A model generated the notes under the pieces. The model was not told the origin of the DNA. It was given only the letters and a program-made list of their open reading frames with translations, and made no database searches. Positions 36,534 to 48,660 of a DNA stretch of 64,000 nucleotides are shown here, one piece after another. This DNA comes from Nageia nagi (lineage: Eukaryota; Pinophyta). The stretch is from assembly GCA_050084985.1 (NCBI GenBank), contig JBITNC010000001.1, positions 190,588,001-190,652,000 on the forward strand. Direction: 5' to 3'. The translations under genes were made by a program, and so were the position numbers. How positions within the stretch are numbered: the first letter of the stretch is position 1; each line of letters begins with the position of its first letter.

Positions 36534-38444
36534 TGTTGATTGATGAAATGCTCTCTAGAACCATTGGAAGAGATTTTTCAACCAAGAATTGGAAGGAGGG
36601 TGAATCCTATAACCTTTATGTGTTATATAGATCCTCTCCTATCTCTATTCTCTATGGAGGGGCTTGGGTGAAGGTTGAAAGTTGCAAAAAAGAGAGGGAT
36701 ATGATAAAAAAATAAAATAAGGTGAGGTGCAAGAAAGAAATTACCCTAAGGCCTACAAATGCAAGCACTTGTAGCTATTAGACTACTAGGAAAAAAGGAA
36801 AGGGAGTGTAGATAGAGATAATAGGCTTAAATACCTCAAATTCATGTGAACTCCCATGATGGGAAGAAGGAAATAATATCAACAATTATAGTACAAGGAA
36901 GAGTAAATGATTCTATAGTCCACTTCCAACCACTAAGAAAGACCTAATATAAAGGAAACACATAGAAGATGTCACAACCCATACACAACCTACTACAATG
37001 TCATTTTATTTAGGGTCAGTCCTATATTGCACAAACCCACAAACATCCATGAGGAAGACAAACTAGAATTAAATGCTAACAACCTTAGTAAAAATAAGGG
37101 TAATATAATATAATTAAAACCAAAAAATCTATTTCAAGGAGCATAAGAAGAATGCTTAGGGAAATATCATTACAATATCATTATGCTTTGTTTTCTAGCT
37201 TTTGAGCCAGTTACTTTGGAACAACTACATCTACCTAATCCTATAAAATACATTAATTTTTAGCCTATGCTTAGTGCAAGAATGCCACCTAAAAGTAGCT
37301 TTGCATAGAAAACATCAATCTTTAAACTAAATAGGGAGACCATGTTGTCTATTTAATGCTCTAAAATGTAGTGCAAAACTATTTTATATTTTCATTAAAT
37401 GATCATAGATGTAGAAGTAGTTTTTAAGCTAAATTATTAGTCAATTGATAGATGACTCTATTGATTTCATCTGCCTTGGTGCTCCCAGTCTTCTTTGATA
37501 AAATTTACAAGTTTTGGGGCCTTCATTTATACATATGTAGCTATGGTATAATTATTCTTGATCCTTTATGACTCAATAAATATTTCATCAACCTCTTATT
37601 GCTATGTGGAGTGATGTGTTATCAAAGTTGATGCATCAATAAAGGTTTTATGTATTTGATAATGGATGGACCTAAATATTTTGATAGCTTAGGATTTACT
37701 AGTGCTTTAGATCCCTAACTTCCTACTTAAGTTTGATGTTATCATGAGCTCCAGGAGTGCAAGTGCTATAGTAGTACCAAACTTCTAAAGATTCTCTAGA
37801 AATTGGTGTAGTGTTCGATACTTTTTTCTTCATGTATGGATTTATTAAGTGATGTCTTAATAGTGGCTATTCTTTCAGTGATAATCCATGTTAAAGTGGA
37901 TCCTTTAATATTCTTATTGATTTGCAACAATCCTCATGATCCCACTAAATAATGATGATGTCATAAGATTTGATAGTGCAAGTATAGTTTCAAACTCTTT
38001 TAGAATATTTTAAGTGCATAATACATAATTACCCAACTAGAGTAAAATGAGTGCCAAACTTCCTATCCAACCCTCCACATTTCTTTTCTTGTTCCCTAAT
38101 AAAATGGCTAACAAACTATTCAGGAAAAATATATGATTCTAATCATATGTGAAATTTTACTACCCACTATAGCATGCATGGGGTTCTTGAACTATGTTTC
38201 TATTTTTACTAAGGGTTTTAATAAAATGCATATGATTGACTATAGTACAGAAGAGATGGGTCTGGTGAAAAACAAAGTTGGGGTACATTATATTTAGACT
38301 ACAAAGAAGGTTATCCTAACTTCCATGAACTTGCATATATAACTTTACAAAATTCTAAAGAGAAAATAGAACATGAAATTATTCCTCCTGATCATTAAAA
38401 GGACAAGAAGATATGACTAGTAGTCATATCACATGTTCACAACA
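36534..38444 (-). repeat. LTR (3' LTR in the minus orientation)
   Basis: Starts TGTTGATTGATG and ends GTTCACAACA on the plus strand. Homologous to 40334-42213. The open frames in it are not conserved in the other copy. Confidence 0.8.
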
Positions 38445-38461
38445 TTTTTGCCTCAAAAAAA
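38445..38461 (-). other. candidate polypurine tract
   Basis: The minus strand reads a T-run followed by TTGAGGCAAAAA directly before the LTR start TGTTGTGAAC. GAGGCAAAAA is purine-rich apart from one base. Confidence 0.35.
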
Positions 38462-40307
38462 GAAGCTTCAACTAGACTATAGCATCAATTAATAGTAAGG
38501 AGAAAATTGATATTTAGATTGTGGTAGGGGATTATGGGATGTAATAAGAGAAGTACTTCTTTAACACTCTTCCCATAAGGAGATTTTTTATAAGGTTACA
38601 TCCAAATGGTTAGCCCTTACTATATACCATAATCATGAGCATCCTTAGCAACATGAGCATGTGATTTTCAAATATATAATGAAATGATATGGAGGAATCA
38701 ACATGATTTTGATATAAGGAGACTTGACCTCTATCCCTCCCACTAAGGACATGAAATGAATAAATAAAAAGCAAAATTTCCTCAAAAGTTTTAACATGTG
38801 ACATGGGGCACTGACTAGTATGCTTATAAAGAGAGATTTAGCTTCCTCCATTACCTTAGTGTTATTTTCTATAAAAAAAAAAGAAAGTAATTATACATCT
38901 TTAGAGATATATCAGTACTCCTTTAGGTCAATATACTAGTAATATTTAATATCAAAAGGTTGATTAAGGGGTTTGTGAATGAAAGGATATGATAGGCTAT
39001 CAATACCAAATATGTCCATTATGTTCAAATATATTATAGGTAGATATCCTTCTCTATAAGTTAATACACATGAATAGGCAAATATATCTCACACCATCTA
39101 GAAATGAAGTGTAATAATGGGTTATAGGTTCTATATATATCCACCATGTGCAAATATATTCTAGATTGACATCTTTTCTACAAGGTTATAAATTTTCACA
39201 AGTAGGCATACCTCGCACCATGAGTGACTAGTAGATGGATTATAAGGATGGTTGTGTATGATCATATATCACTAGTGATATTGGCCTAGATAAGTATTTG
39301 AGACATCTACGATACATATCAACTCTAAATTCCATTATGGCACCTCATGAAGCTTGAGAGAGGAATTCTCGGTGCAAGATTGAATGCCCCTCTTCAAGCC
39401 TCCCAAGATACTAGTTATTCATTATTGTTTGGTCTTTATCTTGGCATATTCATTCATATTTGTTCATACTTTTATATATAAAACCATACATACATTGCAA
39501 TTTGATCTTTCTAATGACTAATAGGTTCCAAATTTGATGAAATCTCTTTGGATTGATATATCTAAAAAAGCTCTTCTTAGTACCACTTTATTGGTTAAAG
39601 GATAGTGAATCGAGTGGTCAAGAAACTATTTACTAGGACTGGCATGATATAAATAAACTAATATTAATAACATAAAAACTAATAATAGATATATATATTT
39701 AGATTATTAGATAAATTGATAGATAAATGAGAGCTTATGATAATATTTAATGAATGTACATCGCCAAATACCAAGTGATGGATATATATAATGAGTTCTC
39801 TTTTGAAAACATAGACCATAATAGAGTAGTAACATCAAATGAACTAATATGTATGACCATAGATGATATACTATTTTTCAAAAAATGTGGCTTTTAAGAC
39901 ACACCTACCATATTTACAGAATCATCATACTCATTTGGGGTAACATTTTGAAATAGACCATATCTAATGAGGAAATAAATAAGAGTTAAGATGATGTGGT
40001 CCTAACATCTCAATCCATATTATCCTCTTCTTATAACATATCTATGTTAGACTCTCTATGGTTTGGATCAAATTTCATAGTAAGGATATAAAATATTTCT
40101 TGCTATATGCATTATTTACATACGGTATAAGTAGATTTAGCATATGACAAGATTCACCTTAAAAATATGTGGGGACCTTAGTTATTTAATTGTCCAAAGT
40201 AGGAAAGGAATGCAACTTCCATGTACATTTTTCCCTTAATTGAAGAAATTTTCCACATTCCTCCATGTTATCCCTATTTACATAGACATCCTGAAGTGCA
40301 AGACATT
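38462..40307 (-). other. interior of the coding-poor LTR element
   Basis: No retroelement protein domain is visible. Two overlapping minus frames at 38851-38610 are open for 64-68 codons but unlike any family I know. A 39011-39228 duplication and several AT-rich stretches fill the rest. Confidence 0.45.
39011..39228. repeat. degenerate tandem duplication, period about 128 bp
   Basis: TCCATTATGTTCAAATATATT with downstream AGGCAAATATATCTCACACCAT is echoed by TCCACCATGTGCAAATATATT with AGGCATACCTCGCACCAT. The second copy keeps a CpG that the first has lost. Confidence 0.7.
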
Positions 40308-40327
40308 GGGTCCCATCGGGTGTTCCA
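40308..40327 (-). other. candidate primer-binding site
   Basis: The minus strand reads TGGAACACCCGATGGGACCC six bases after the LTR end at 40334. It starts with TGG, complementary to a tRNA CCA tail, and keeps CpG. The tRNA is not assigned. Confidence 0.4.
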
Positions 40328-40333
40328 AAAACT

Positions 40334-42213
40334 TGTTGACTGGCAAAGTGCTTCCTAGTGCCATTGGAATATATCCATTATGCAAAAATTAGGAGGATAA
40401 ATCCTCCAAAATTTGGGTGTTATACAGGATGGATCCTATTTCCATTCATTATGGATGAGCTTGGGTTAAGATTAAAAGTTGTAGAAAAGAGAGAGAAATA
40501 ATAATAAAATAAAATAAGTTGAGGGTGTAGAAAATAAATTAAAATGTGCATGAAATAAATAACATTGAGGCTTACAAATACAAGCACTAGCAGGTCTTGA
40601 ACTATTAGTAACAAAGGAAAGGACATGTAGAGAGAGAAAATAGGCTTAAGGAAGTGAAAATGATTATACATTCCACTTCCAACCACCAAGAAGGACCCAA
40701 TACAAAGGGCAACACACACAAGATGTCATAGCCCATACATAACCTACTATAATGGCCTTTTGTTCAAGGTTAGTCCTATACTACATAAACTCATAGACAT
40801 CCATGAGCAAGACAAATTTAAATTAAATTCTAATATCCTCAACATAAAGAAGGGAAACATAACTAAATTAAAACTAGGAAATCTATTTCAAGGATCATAG
40901 TAAGAACACTCAAGGAAATACCATTACAATATCATTGTGCTTCTCTTTATAGTATTTGATTCAATTACTTTTTGAACAACTAAATCTATCTCCTCCTAGA
41001 AAATACATTAATTTTGAGCCTATGCTTAGTACAAGTATGCCACTTAAAAGTGGCTTTACATAAAAAACATCAATCTGTAGACCAAAGAGGGAGACCATGT
41101 TATTTTTTTAAATTTTCTAAAATATATTATAGAATTATTTCAATTTTTTATTAAATGATCATGGTTGTAGTATTTTTCCAACTGAATTATCAATCAATTG
41201 TTAGATGATTCTATCAACCTCACCTTGATGATCCTAGTCTTCTTTGACATAATATATAAGTTTTTATGTCTTCATTTGTACATATGCAGCTATGGTATGA
41301 TTATTCCTAGTCCTTTATGACTCATAATAAATATTTCACCAACCCTTATTGCTACATGGAGTGATGCGTTATCAAATTTGACATGTTAGCAAAGGTTCCA
41401 GGTATTAAAGAGTATATGGACCTAGGTATTTTTGGTATCTAGGGGTTTACTGGTGCTTCAAATTTCTAGCTTCTTACTTAAGGTTGATGTTTTCATGAGC
41501 TCTAAGATTGTATGATTACTATAATGCTAAACTTTTTAAGATTTTATGGTAAATAGTGTAGTGTTTGACACCTCTATCTTCATGTATGGATCTAGGAAGT
41601 AATGTGTTGAAAGTGGTTATTCTTTCAATAGCAATCCATGTTAAATCAGTTCCTTTAATATTATTATTACTTTTCAACAATCCTCATGATTTATTAAAGA
41701 ATGATAATACTAGAGGCTCTAAGAGTGTGGGTATAGTTGTTATCTCTTTTAGAATCTTTTAAGTGTAAAGTACTCGATCACCCAACTAGAGTAAAATGAA
41801 TACCATACTTCCCGACCAATCCTCCATGGTTCTTAGCTTGTGCCCAATTGCATACAAAATGGTTGATAAATTACCTAGGTTAAATATTTGAGTCTAATCA
41901 TATGCATAATTTTACTACCCATTGTAGCAGCGGGGTGCTCGAACTATGTTTCTACTTTTATTAATGCTTGTAACAAAATACATATGATTAACTATAGTAC
42001 TAAAGAGATGGGTCTAATGAAAAATAGAGTTGAGGTATATTATATGCCAAATAAAAATAAGCTTATCCTAACTTCCATCAACTTGCATACATCTCTTCTA
42101 AATTTACAAAATTTAACAAAATTCTGAAGAGGAAATAAAACATGAAATGATGCCTCTTCATCATCAAAATGATAACAATATATCACCAATAGTCATATCA
42201 AATGTTCACAACA
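40334..42213 (-). repeat. LTR (5' LTR in the minus orientation)
   Basis: Starts TGTTGACTGGCAAAG and ends GTTCACAACA on the plus strand. Shares extended similarity with 36534-38444, for example around GTCCTATA...ACATCCATGAG and the CATGTTA...TCCTTTAATATT region. Confidence 0.8.
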
Positions 42214-42229
42214 GGATCCATATTTTATT

Positions 42230-44100
42230 CTAGGATTTGAAAACCCTAATATGTTAGTAGAGTTACCTCCAACCATACACCAATATACCATGTCCATTAG
42301 GTACATCCATAATCCCTTAACTCCATTCTTATAAAATAGTTAGCATAAATGAATTTTAACTACTTTAGGGATTTCTTTCTCCCACCTATGTGAGTCAAGC
42401 TCTTTCACATAAGTAACCTATTATTAGAGTTCCATGATCCTTCTTAATGTTCATATTTTATTATTGAATAAGTGGTAGAGCCTCATTATTTAAATATTAC
42501 AAAATTTGATGAATAAATATTTAATCCTAAACTATTATCTATAAGAGTTCTCTTCACTTTAATATACAATGCCAAATTCTGACCCATAATATCTTGACTT
42601 GGAATTTTACTTTCATAAAACTTGGTAAGCTAACTTATTTTCATGAATATACTACTTATATAAAGGTGAATGCACTTGTATTAAGTATAATTTACTCTTT
42701 CTTGAATGCATCATATAAAACTTTCCTTTGAGGTTCGGATGTTTGGATTAATATAGATAAACTATTTTTTCTTTAGGTGTTATTTAATTTTTTATTCATG
42801 TTGTACGACCTTAAGTCCTTGAAAATATATACCCTTTTTATTGTAACTAAATTTACTACTATTTTAGGTGTTCCCTTCTTTGCATGAGCACATACATCAT
42901 GATTGATTATAAGGTCCCTATAAAAAATTGCATTCATTAGTTTATTTTCTTCTTTATGAATAGAGGTGTGATACAATATTAAATTAATTATTGAATTTCA
43001 TTTCCCAATATTTCGTATTGATTTGTTGTATGTTACTTTTCTTGATGATAACTATAATATGATGATTCATTATACCATTATAGTTCTAGTATTTTCACAT
43101 TACTATCATATTATGATATCCCTAATAAAACATCAATCATTTTTTTCTTACAAAAATCTATCAAAATGAACACTAGGGAAATTAGGAAACTTATTCTTTC
43201 ATAGTTTTATATTTCTTATCTTTTAAGAGTTGGATGCTTTTTTAATTTTTGCTACATTATATTTTTTTCTTACTTGTTATTGGTTACATATGATTTCTTG
43301 TTGGTGGTGTTAGAAGTTGCATATTCATATTTTAGCACTCCACCATTAACCAGATATTTTTATCTTATAAGTATGGTCTTTTTAAATATGCCAAATGAAG
43401 CATTTAATGATTTATGTATATATGGTCTAAGGGGTTTAAGTAATAATTTCATAAAATTATCATTGATATCTTCTTCATTTAGCCTAATCTTAATGCCTTT
43501 CCATACTTTCTTAAACCTAAAGATAAACTTATTATACCTTTCATTAGGGCCTTGCTAAATTGCATACAAATCTATTAATTTTATGTTCTTCTTGATGTTC
43601 TAGTAACTCTTTACAAAAAAATATTTATTTTATCTCTAACTATTTAGGGAGCATGAGGGTAATTTATAAAATCATTATGAATCCTCATCCTTTAAAATCA
43701 TAAGGAAGAACCTAGCCATCATTTTTTTTCATTTTCAAACTTGATAATTTATGTTTCATGAAAGTTTAATAGATTTTTTTTAGAATATCCTTCTCCCTTA
43801 AGCATATCAAAATTTAGATTTTTACATTTAGTTGGTATTAGATCCTTTATTCTCCATGATAGAGGATATTAAATTGACCAGTAAAATGAATATACCACCT
43901 CATCTTTGTTTATTATTTTTGAAACTACTAATTCAACCATATCATTTTGTTATTAATTATACTACTAAATATAAAGTATTTCGACTTGATTTTCCATTCT
44001 AAGTATGAATACCATTTTGATCTACATTCTAGTTTTGTGCAACTAAACTATTTTTTCTAAGCAATAATTTGAGCTCTTCAACTAACCCACTCTCATGCAA
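42230..44100 (-). pseudogene. Tat-like gypsy gag-protease remnant
   Basis: On the minus strand the gag domain lies at about 43760-43270: FFLMILKDED, FYKLPSCSLNS and then QGPNERYNKFIFRFKKVWKG, a Tat gag core also seen on the plus strand near 57540. The protease core at about 42560-42460 reads GQNLALYIKVKRTLIDNSLG and LNIYSSNF. Here the catalytic D-N-G reads D-N-S, a one-base G-to-A change. Sequence below 42460 to 42230 fits the worn protease C-terminus. It ends against the inserted LTR element at 42213. Its polymerase half is probably the minus-strand remnant at 32.7-34.3 kb. Confidence 0.68.
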
Positions 44101-45187
44101 GAACTTCTTGATCATCTTTTAGTTTCTACCATGTTTTCCATTTTCATTTTATGGTATTTCAAAACATTTAAATCTTTAACCTTGATGAGATGCAAATCTA
44201 AGAAAAATTTTAGTTCATGAAAAATATAGATAAAATAAAAGTAATTTACAATATAAAATCTATAAATTATTAGTTTATCTATGAATGAAAAATATATATG
44301 TAATATGGCATAATTTGTGATCTAGGGTACATAAGAGATCCATGAAAAACCTAAATTAAAGAAGATAGAAATTCTATATCTAGCACATAATAATATAAAA
44401 TATGAAAAATAATACATGTGTATCTAATTTTGAAGAGTTTAACCCTTTGTAAAGACTTCACAACCTCTCTTGAATCATTCCTAAGAACTACAATTTTGGA
44501 AGGGTTTTGATATTTGCCCTACATAGATTAGGGATTTAGGAACAACCTTTATGATGATCAAGATTGTCCTATATTTTGGTAACAAAAATAAATAATGACT
44601 CAAAATATGCATTTAATACACGAAATGAATAAATTGAAGATGAAGCAACCTAAAAACTGAGACCAAAAATAATTAAAATTATCTAATGGTTGAGAGACCC
44701 CTAATATAGGATTGAGGATAGTCCTACAAGATAACTAAAGACTAATGGTGATCTTGTTATAGTATTATTGTAACTTCCAAAAAGTTTTAGGGGTTATCAA
44801 ATAATCTCATGACCTTGACTCTAGAGTTTGTCAGCTTCGATATGGCTTGATACTATCCATATTTTGATTAGATAACTTCCAACTTGGAATAAGGGTATAA
44901 CAAGTGATTCTTACATCATTCTTATTAAAATTCATAAATCTTAAATAGCTTTTAGGGTTTATGCATTGATATAGCATCAATAGAATTGATCTCATTATCA
45001 AGCATACTAATACTTTTAAATGGATTTTATTTTTCCTTTTATGGTTGAAACGTATTTAATTTGAGATTAGTCAAACTTAGCTCTTGAAATTTGAATTTAC
45101 ATTATTATTATTCCCTTCAAATAATAAATTAAAATTATCTAAATTTGACATTTAAATAAATACAAAAATTAAATTTAGACGTCAACA
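44101..45187 (-). mobile_element. 5' LTR and leader of the minus-strand Tat-like element
   Basis: On the minus strand an LTR start TGTTGACGTCTAAATTTAAT lies at 45187, close in type to the plus-strand LTR at 47215 (CACCTAAATTTAATTTTTAT shared). The inner end is not certain; a minus-strand TTTTTGGAAGTTAC at about 44785 could mark the primer site, giving an LTR near 400 bp. The rest down to 44100 is leader or gag N-terminus, unreadable. The outside flank AAACA (45188-45192) could be one side of a target duplication. Confidence 0.5.
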
Positions 45188-45488
45188 AAACAAATAAGTT
45201 TTCTTTAAAATTGTTACAAACATTATTTATATGAATATTCTAACATATAATAATAAATTAAAATCATTTTCTTAATGACTTTTAATTTGAAGCAAAAGAT
45301 AATTGCATTCATATGCAACAAAAGTTATATTCTTTCATCATTATAATTACATTGATTTTTATATTCTATTGTAGATTTATTTCGAAATTGTCCTTTGATT
45401 TTGGTAAAACGTTGAAGTGGGTAATATTGAATTCAAATCATTATAGTTTTATTTAGATTGATATCTTCATGCATTTTATTTCTTGCAG

Positions 45489-45647
45489 GATAAGTTAACT
45501 TCTACGCTAGTGGAACAATGCCAAGAGTCCTTGTTAACTATACATAAAATAATAGAGATTGTTGACAAGGATGAACAATTGCTTTTTGAAGCTTTAAATG
45601 CAAATGACGAAATCCAAGGTGTTCTTTCAAAATATGAAGATTTAAAA
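45489..45647 (+). CDS. GAT-domain exon of a TOM1-like (TOL) trafficking gene, partial
   Basis: TOM1-like proteins bind ubiquitinated membrane cargo and act as plant ESCRT-0 substitutes; the GAT domain is a three-helix ubiquitin-binding bundle. The 53 codons read DKLTSTLVEQCQESLLTIHK, then IIEIVDKDEQLLFEALNAND and EIQGVLSKYEDLK, matching GAT helices with the conserved LVEQC, LLFEALN-ND-IQ-VL and KYE positions. An upstream polypyrimidine tract and TTCTTGCAG (AG at 45487-45488) form a good splice acceptor, so the exon starts at GAT. A TAA follows at 45648. It may be a worn CAA, since family members continue past this point, and S-S-K text follows in frame. No VHS-domain exon or donor site was found nearby. 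The exon keeps CpGs, unlike its surroundings. It is either an exon of a gene with very long, transposon-filled introns or a pseudogene piece. Confidence 0.62.
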
Positions 45648-45650
45648 TAA

Positions 45651-47214
45651 TCTTCAAAATGTAATATTTCCCTAGCATTCAACACCTATTTCAGAAGGAC
45701 GATCATCTTCCAAGTCTTAAGTATATATCCACTTGAAAGGATTCTAGTGCATAGAGGCATCCAACACATACGAGGAGAAACAATAATTTGTTTTTCAAAT
45801 TAGATATTAAGATATTTTTAAAATAGAGAATTTTTAAAATATAATGTTTATAATAAATATAAGGATTTTCATATTGATTAAATTGTTAGCTTATGCAATA
45901 TGTATGTATCAAAAAAGAATATACTCTTTTATGCTTCATATTATTTAGTTATAGAGAGTGTTGAAATTTTGTATACAAGTTGACTTATGTTTTATTATTT
46001 TTCGAATAATGTAAAACACGTCAATATTATAGCTTGATCACATTATGGAAATAATATTCTAATAAGAGTACTTAAGATATATACATAAATAAAATTGATG
46101 TCATACTAAATAAAATATAAATTATGAGAGAATAACTTGAAATAATTGATTATAAGAATTAATCTTTATCAATCTTTACGTTATATGCATGATAATAAAA
46201 TTATAATATATGAAAGTTTGGGAAATAGTCCAATAGCATTTAAATTCTACATCACCTAGTAGAATAAAATAAATTCAAAGATATAGAATTCCTCTAATGA
46301 AGTTTATAGACATGGTGAATGTTATTCTATTGGTTTAGGAATTCTATATTGTAGTAAAATTTATATCTTTTTTAATCTTATTTATTATTATGAAATAATT
46401 TTTACATTACTTGATTAAAATTATTTATTTAATTTTGATCTTTTAAATAATTTTTAAAAGTTAATTTAAATATGAAGAATAATATTCTTTTGAATTTATT
46501 TTTATATTTCTTATTAAAATCATAATATTTTTATTGTTAAGTATCCTTTCACATATTTTATATTTATTAACAAAGAAAATATCATGGTATAATAATAATG
46601 CCTTGTCATCTCATAATCTAAAAAGTTATGTATTTTTTAATCTATAATAAATATAAAAAATGCATTATCTTACTCAATTAGCATCTTAATATAGAATAAT
46701 ATTGTATATAATTAAAATTAATTTTAGTCAATTAAAAGCATCTATTTAAACTACTAAAGTAATATAAATATGGTAGTAACAACATAATTAAATCAACAAC
46801 ATCTACAATATGGATGAAATTGAGAATAAAATTTAGCACAACCTAGCTATTGGAGCAAACCTTCAACACTATTAAATCTGAACTTTAAACAAAGATACAA
46901 ACCTATCCTTCTTAATTAATTTGCATAATAAGTGTTGGATTAAGACTGAAGAGTTACGCAATTATTCTACCCTTAAATCTAGAGCCTTTTTCTTCCTAGG
47001 AAAGGTGTATCGATCCATGATGCCAATATACTAGGTCATGAAATATCACATAATATTATCAAGCACTAAGAATCAAACTCAAGATTAATCAATGTAAAAA
47101 CCTACAAAAATGCCTAATATGTCTAGGAAATAAAATGTATGAAGATAGATAGCAATGATAGCATCCAAATTCAAATTTGATAGGTGGTGGTCAGAACCAA
47201 TTATCACATCCAAT
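45651..47214. other. no recognisable gene; intron-like or intergenic AT-rich DNA
   Basis: After the GAT exon some in-frame text continues to about 45790 but with stops, and no family match. The rest to 47214 is very AT-rich. A less AT-rich patch at 46840-47130 has no readable frame. Confidence 0.35.
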
Positions 47215-47675
47215 TGCTTAACACCTAAATTTAATTTTTATTTAATTAAAAAATATATTTTAGGTATATAAGTATTTAAATGATTTAATTATTTATTTTA
47301 TTATATTTATAAAATAAAATATGATTTCACTCCTTGTATTCCCTTTTGATGACAAGTTCAAGGAGTGCTAATCTAAGTGAAGCTCTTGGTCCACATACAA
47401 AAACCCTCATTTATTTAAAGGGAAGAAGGATGTGACATTGATCATGTGTGGACCTTGGTAGATGCATTGATACACTTCTAAAGAGCCTTTCATGGTGTCT
47501 TTTGATGCCACCTATTAAGTTTAGATTTTTGTCCTACTTAGATATTACATTCCTTATTTGCAATATTTATAGTTATGTATGATAACTTTGGCAAATAACC
47601 TTGATAACAAAATATTTGTAGTTATGTTGGCACATCATTATAAGTTGATGCATTGTAGTACGTTGATGAACCATG
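47215..47675 (+). mobile_element. 5' LTR (front part) of a plus-strand Tat-like element, split by an insertion
   Basis: A worn LTR start TGCTTAACACCTAAAT at 47215 runs into sequence shared, in opposite orientation, with the LTR at 1-630. It is cut at 47675 by the element starting at 47676. The target duplication CCATG (47671-47675 and 56667-56671) shows that the sequence resumes at 56672. The parent is the plus-strand gag-protease at 57032-59130. Its TATA or end cannot be fixed. Confidence 0.55.
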
Positions 47676-48384
47676 TGTAGATGCCTAAAAATGATTTATT
47701 ATTTATTTAATAAATCATATTTAGACTTCCTAAATGACTTATTGCAATATTACAAATGTTAAGATAAAGTTGATATTACAATATATCAGGGCCAATGCAA
47801 TATCATATGCTATGGTTCATATTTCAATTTATCTTGAATACAACAAAGTTTTATATTATTTCTAAAGGTTGGTCTTCACTCCTCTTTATGTCTTTATAGG
47901 CTATATATGCGAGTGGAATAGATTGACCTCTAAAGATCAAAACTCTTTGATATGAAAAGACCTCTAATATGTGTTTGTCTCCCACAATGTTCATCAAGAG
48001 ATAGTGTCTTTGGATGCCACCTATTATGAGAAATTGTTATACTTTGAACTATGAAACTTTCTATTTTTTGCACACTCCATAATTCTGCATATTCAACGTT
48101 GTTAACTATGTGTGTTTAAGGATCAAGGGTTTTCTATTTTGGTGGCAAAAGCTATTGATTCATGCATACAAAGATCCATTACGATCTCAACTTCAATCCG
48201 ATCGCAATCTTTTGAAGATCCATTATCATTTTATTTTGAGAATTGTACATACACTTCATATCATGTGCATGCTTTTTATGTATATTTATTGTATCTAATA
48301 AACTGTACATATGTAGCTCTTCTTATATTGTAGATCATTTTATTTATTATGTATATTCATATTTTACACAATTTAGGGTCTACA
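47676..48384 (+). repeat. 5' LTR
   Basis: Begins TGTAGATGCCTAAAAATG and ends GGGTCTACA. Ends are inverted (TGTAGA/TCTACA). Open frames at 48110-48333 lie inside the LTR and have broken counterparts in the other copy, so they are not genes. Confidence 0.9.
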
Positions 48385-48386
48385 TT

Positions 48387-48402
48387 TTGGTAAAATTAAC
48401 AT
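48387..48402 (+). other. candidate primer-binding site
   Basis: TTGGTAAAATTAACAT lies two bases after the LTR. It could be a worn form of the TTGGCGCCGTTGCC site (Asp tRNA) common in Tat and Athila elements, with G-to-A and C-to-T changes plus other substitutions. Confidence 0.35.
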
Positions 48403-48660
48403 TCTTACACACCTAGATTCCATTATAGGATATCCCTTCTTAGGAGTTATGAATCCATTCATATTATTATCTCTTCCCTTACTTGAGATGCTTAAAGTGA
48501 AGACTCAAGAAAATGATAAAACTAGGGTTTATTCTACCTATATTACAAATATGAATTTGAATGAAGAACAACCTAGGGTTTCTAGAAGGTCCATTTCAAT
48601 GAGATCAAAAGAAGTGTTAGGGTTAACCCTAATTTACCTATACAAATGTAAGAGCTTGAT
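48403..48660 (+). other. leader with three telobox-like motifs
   Basis: CTAGGGTTT at 48521-48531 and 48571-48581 and the palindrome TTAGGGTTAACCCTAA at 48617-48632 lie in about 110 bases. AAACCCTA (telobox) binds Myb-like factors in plant promoters. Here the motifs may merely come from codons, because an open frame covers 48449-48793. Confidence 0.4.

Larger units (their letters stand above)
36534..42213 (-). mobile_element. LTR element with 1.9-kb LTRs and little or no coding content (LARD-like)
   Basis: Direct repeats 36534-38444 and 40334-42213 align over their length and have matching termini TGTTG...CAACA. A purine tract on the minus strand next to the 38444 end and a TGG-beginning primer site on the minus strand next to the 40334 end suggest a minus-strand orientation. 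The 1.9-kb interior shows no recognisable gag, protease, RT or integrase. That is the design of large retrotransposon derivatives moved by partner proteins. Flanks GGTTA (36529-36533) and GGATC (42214-42218) agree at only three of five bases. It seems to have landed inside a minus-strand Tat-like element, separating gag-protease (42.2-44.1 kb) from polymerase (below 34.3 kb). Confidence 0.78.

Noticed and set aside
45476-45685. 69-codon open minus frame
   Set aside because: It is the shadow of the plus-strand GAT-domain exon.
48110-48333. Two overlapping open frames
   Set aside because: They lie inside the 5' LTR, and the 3' LTR copy does not keep them.
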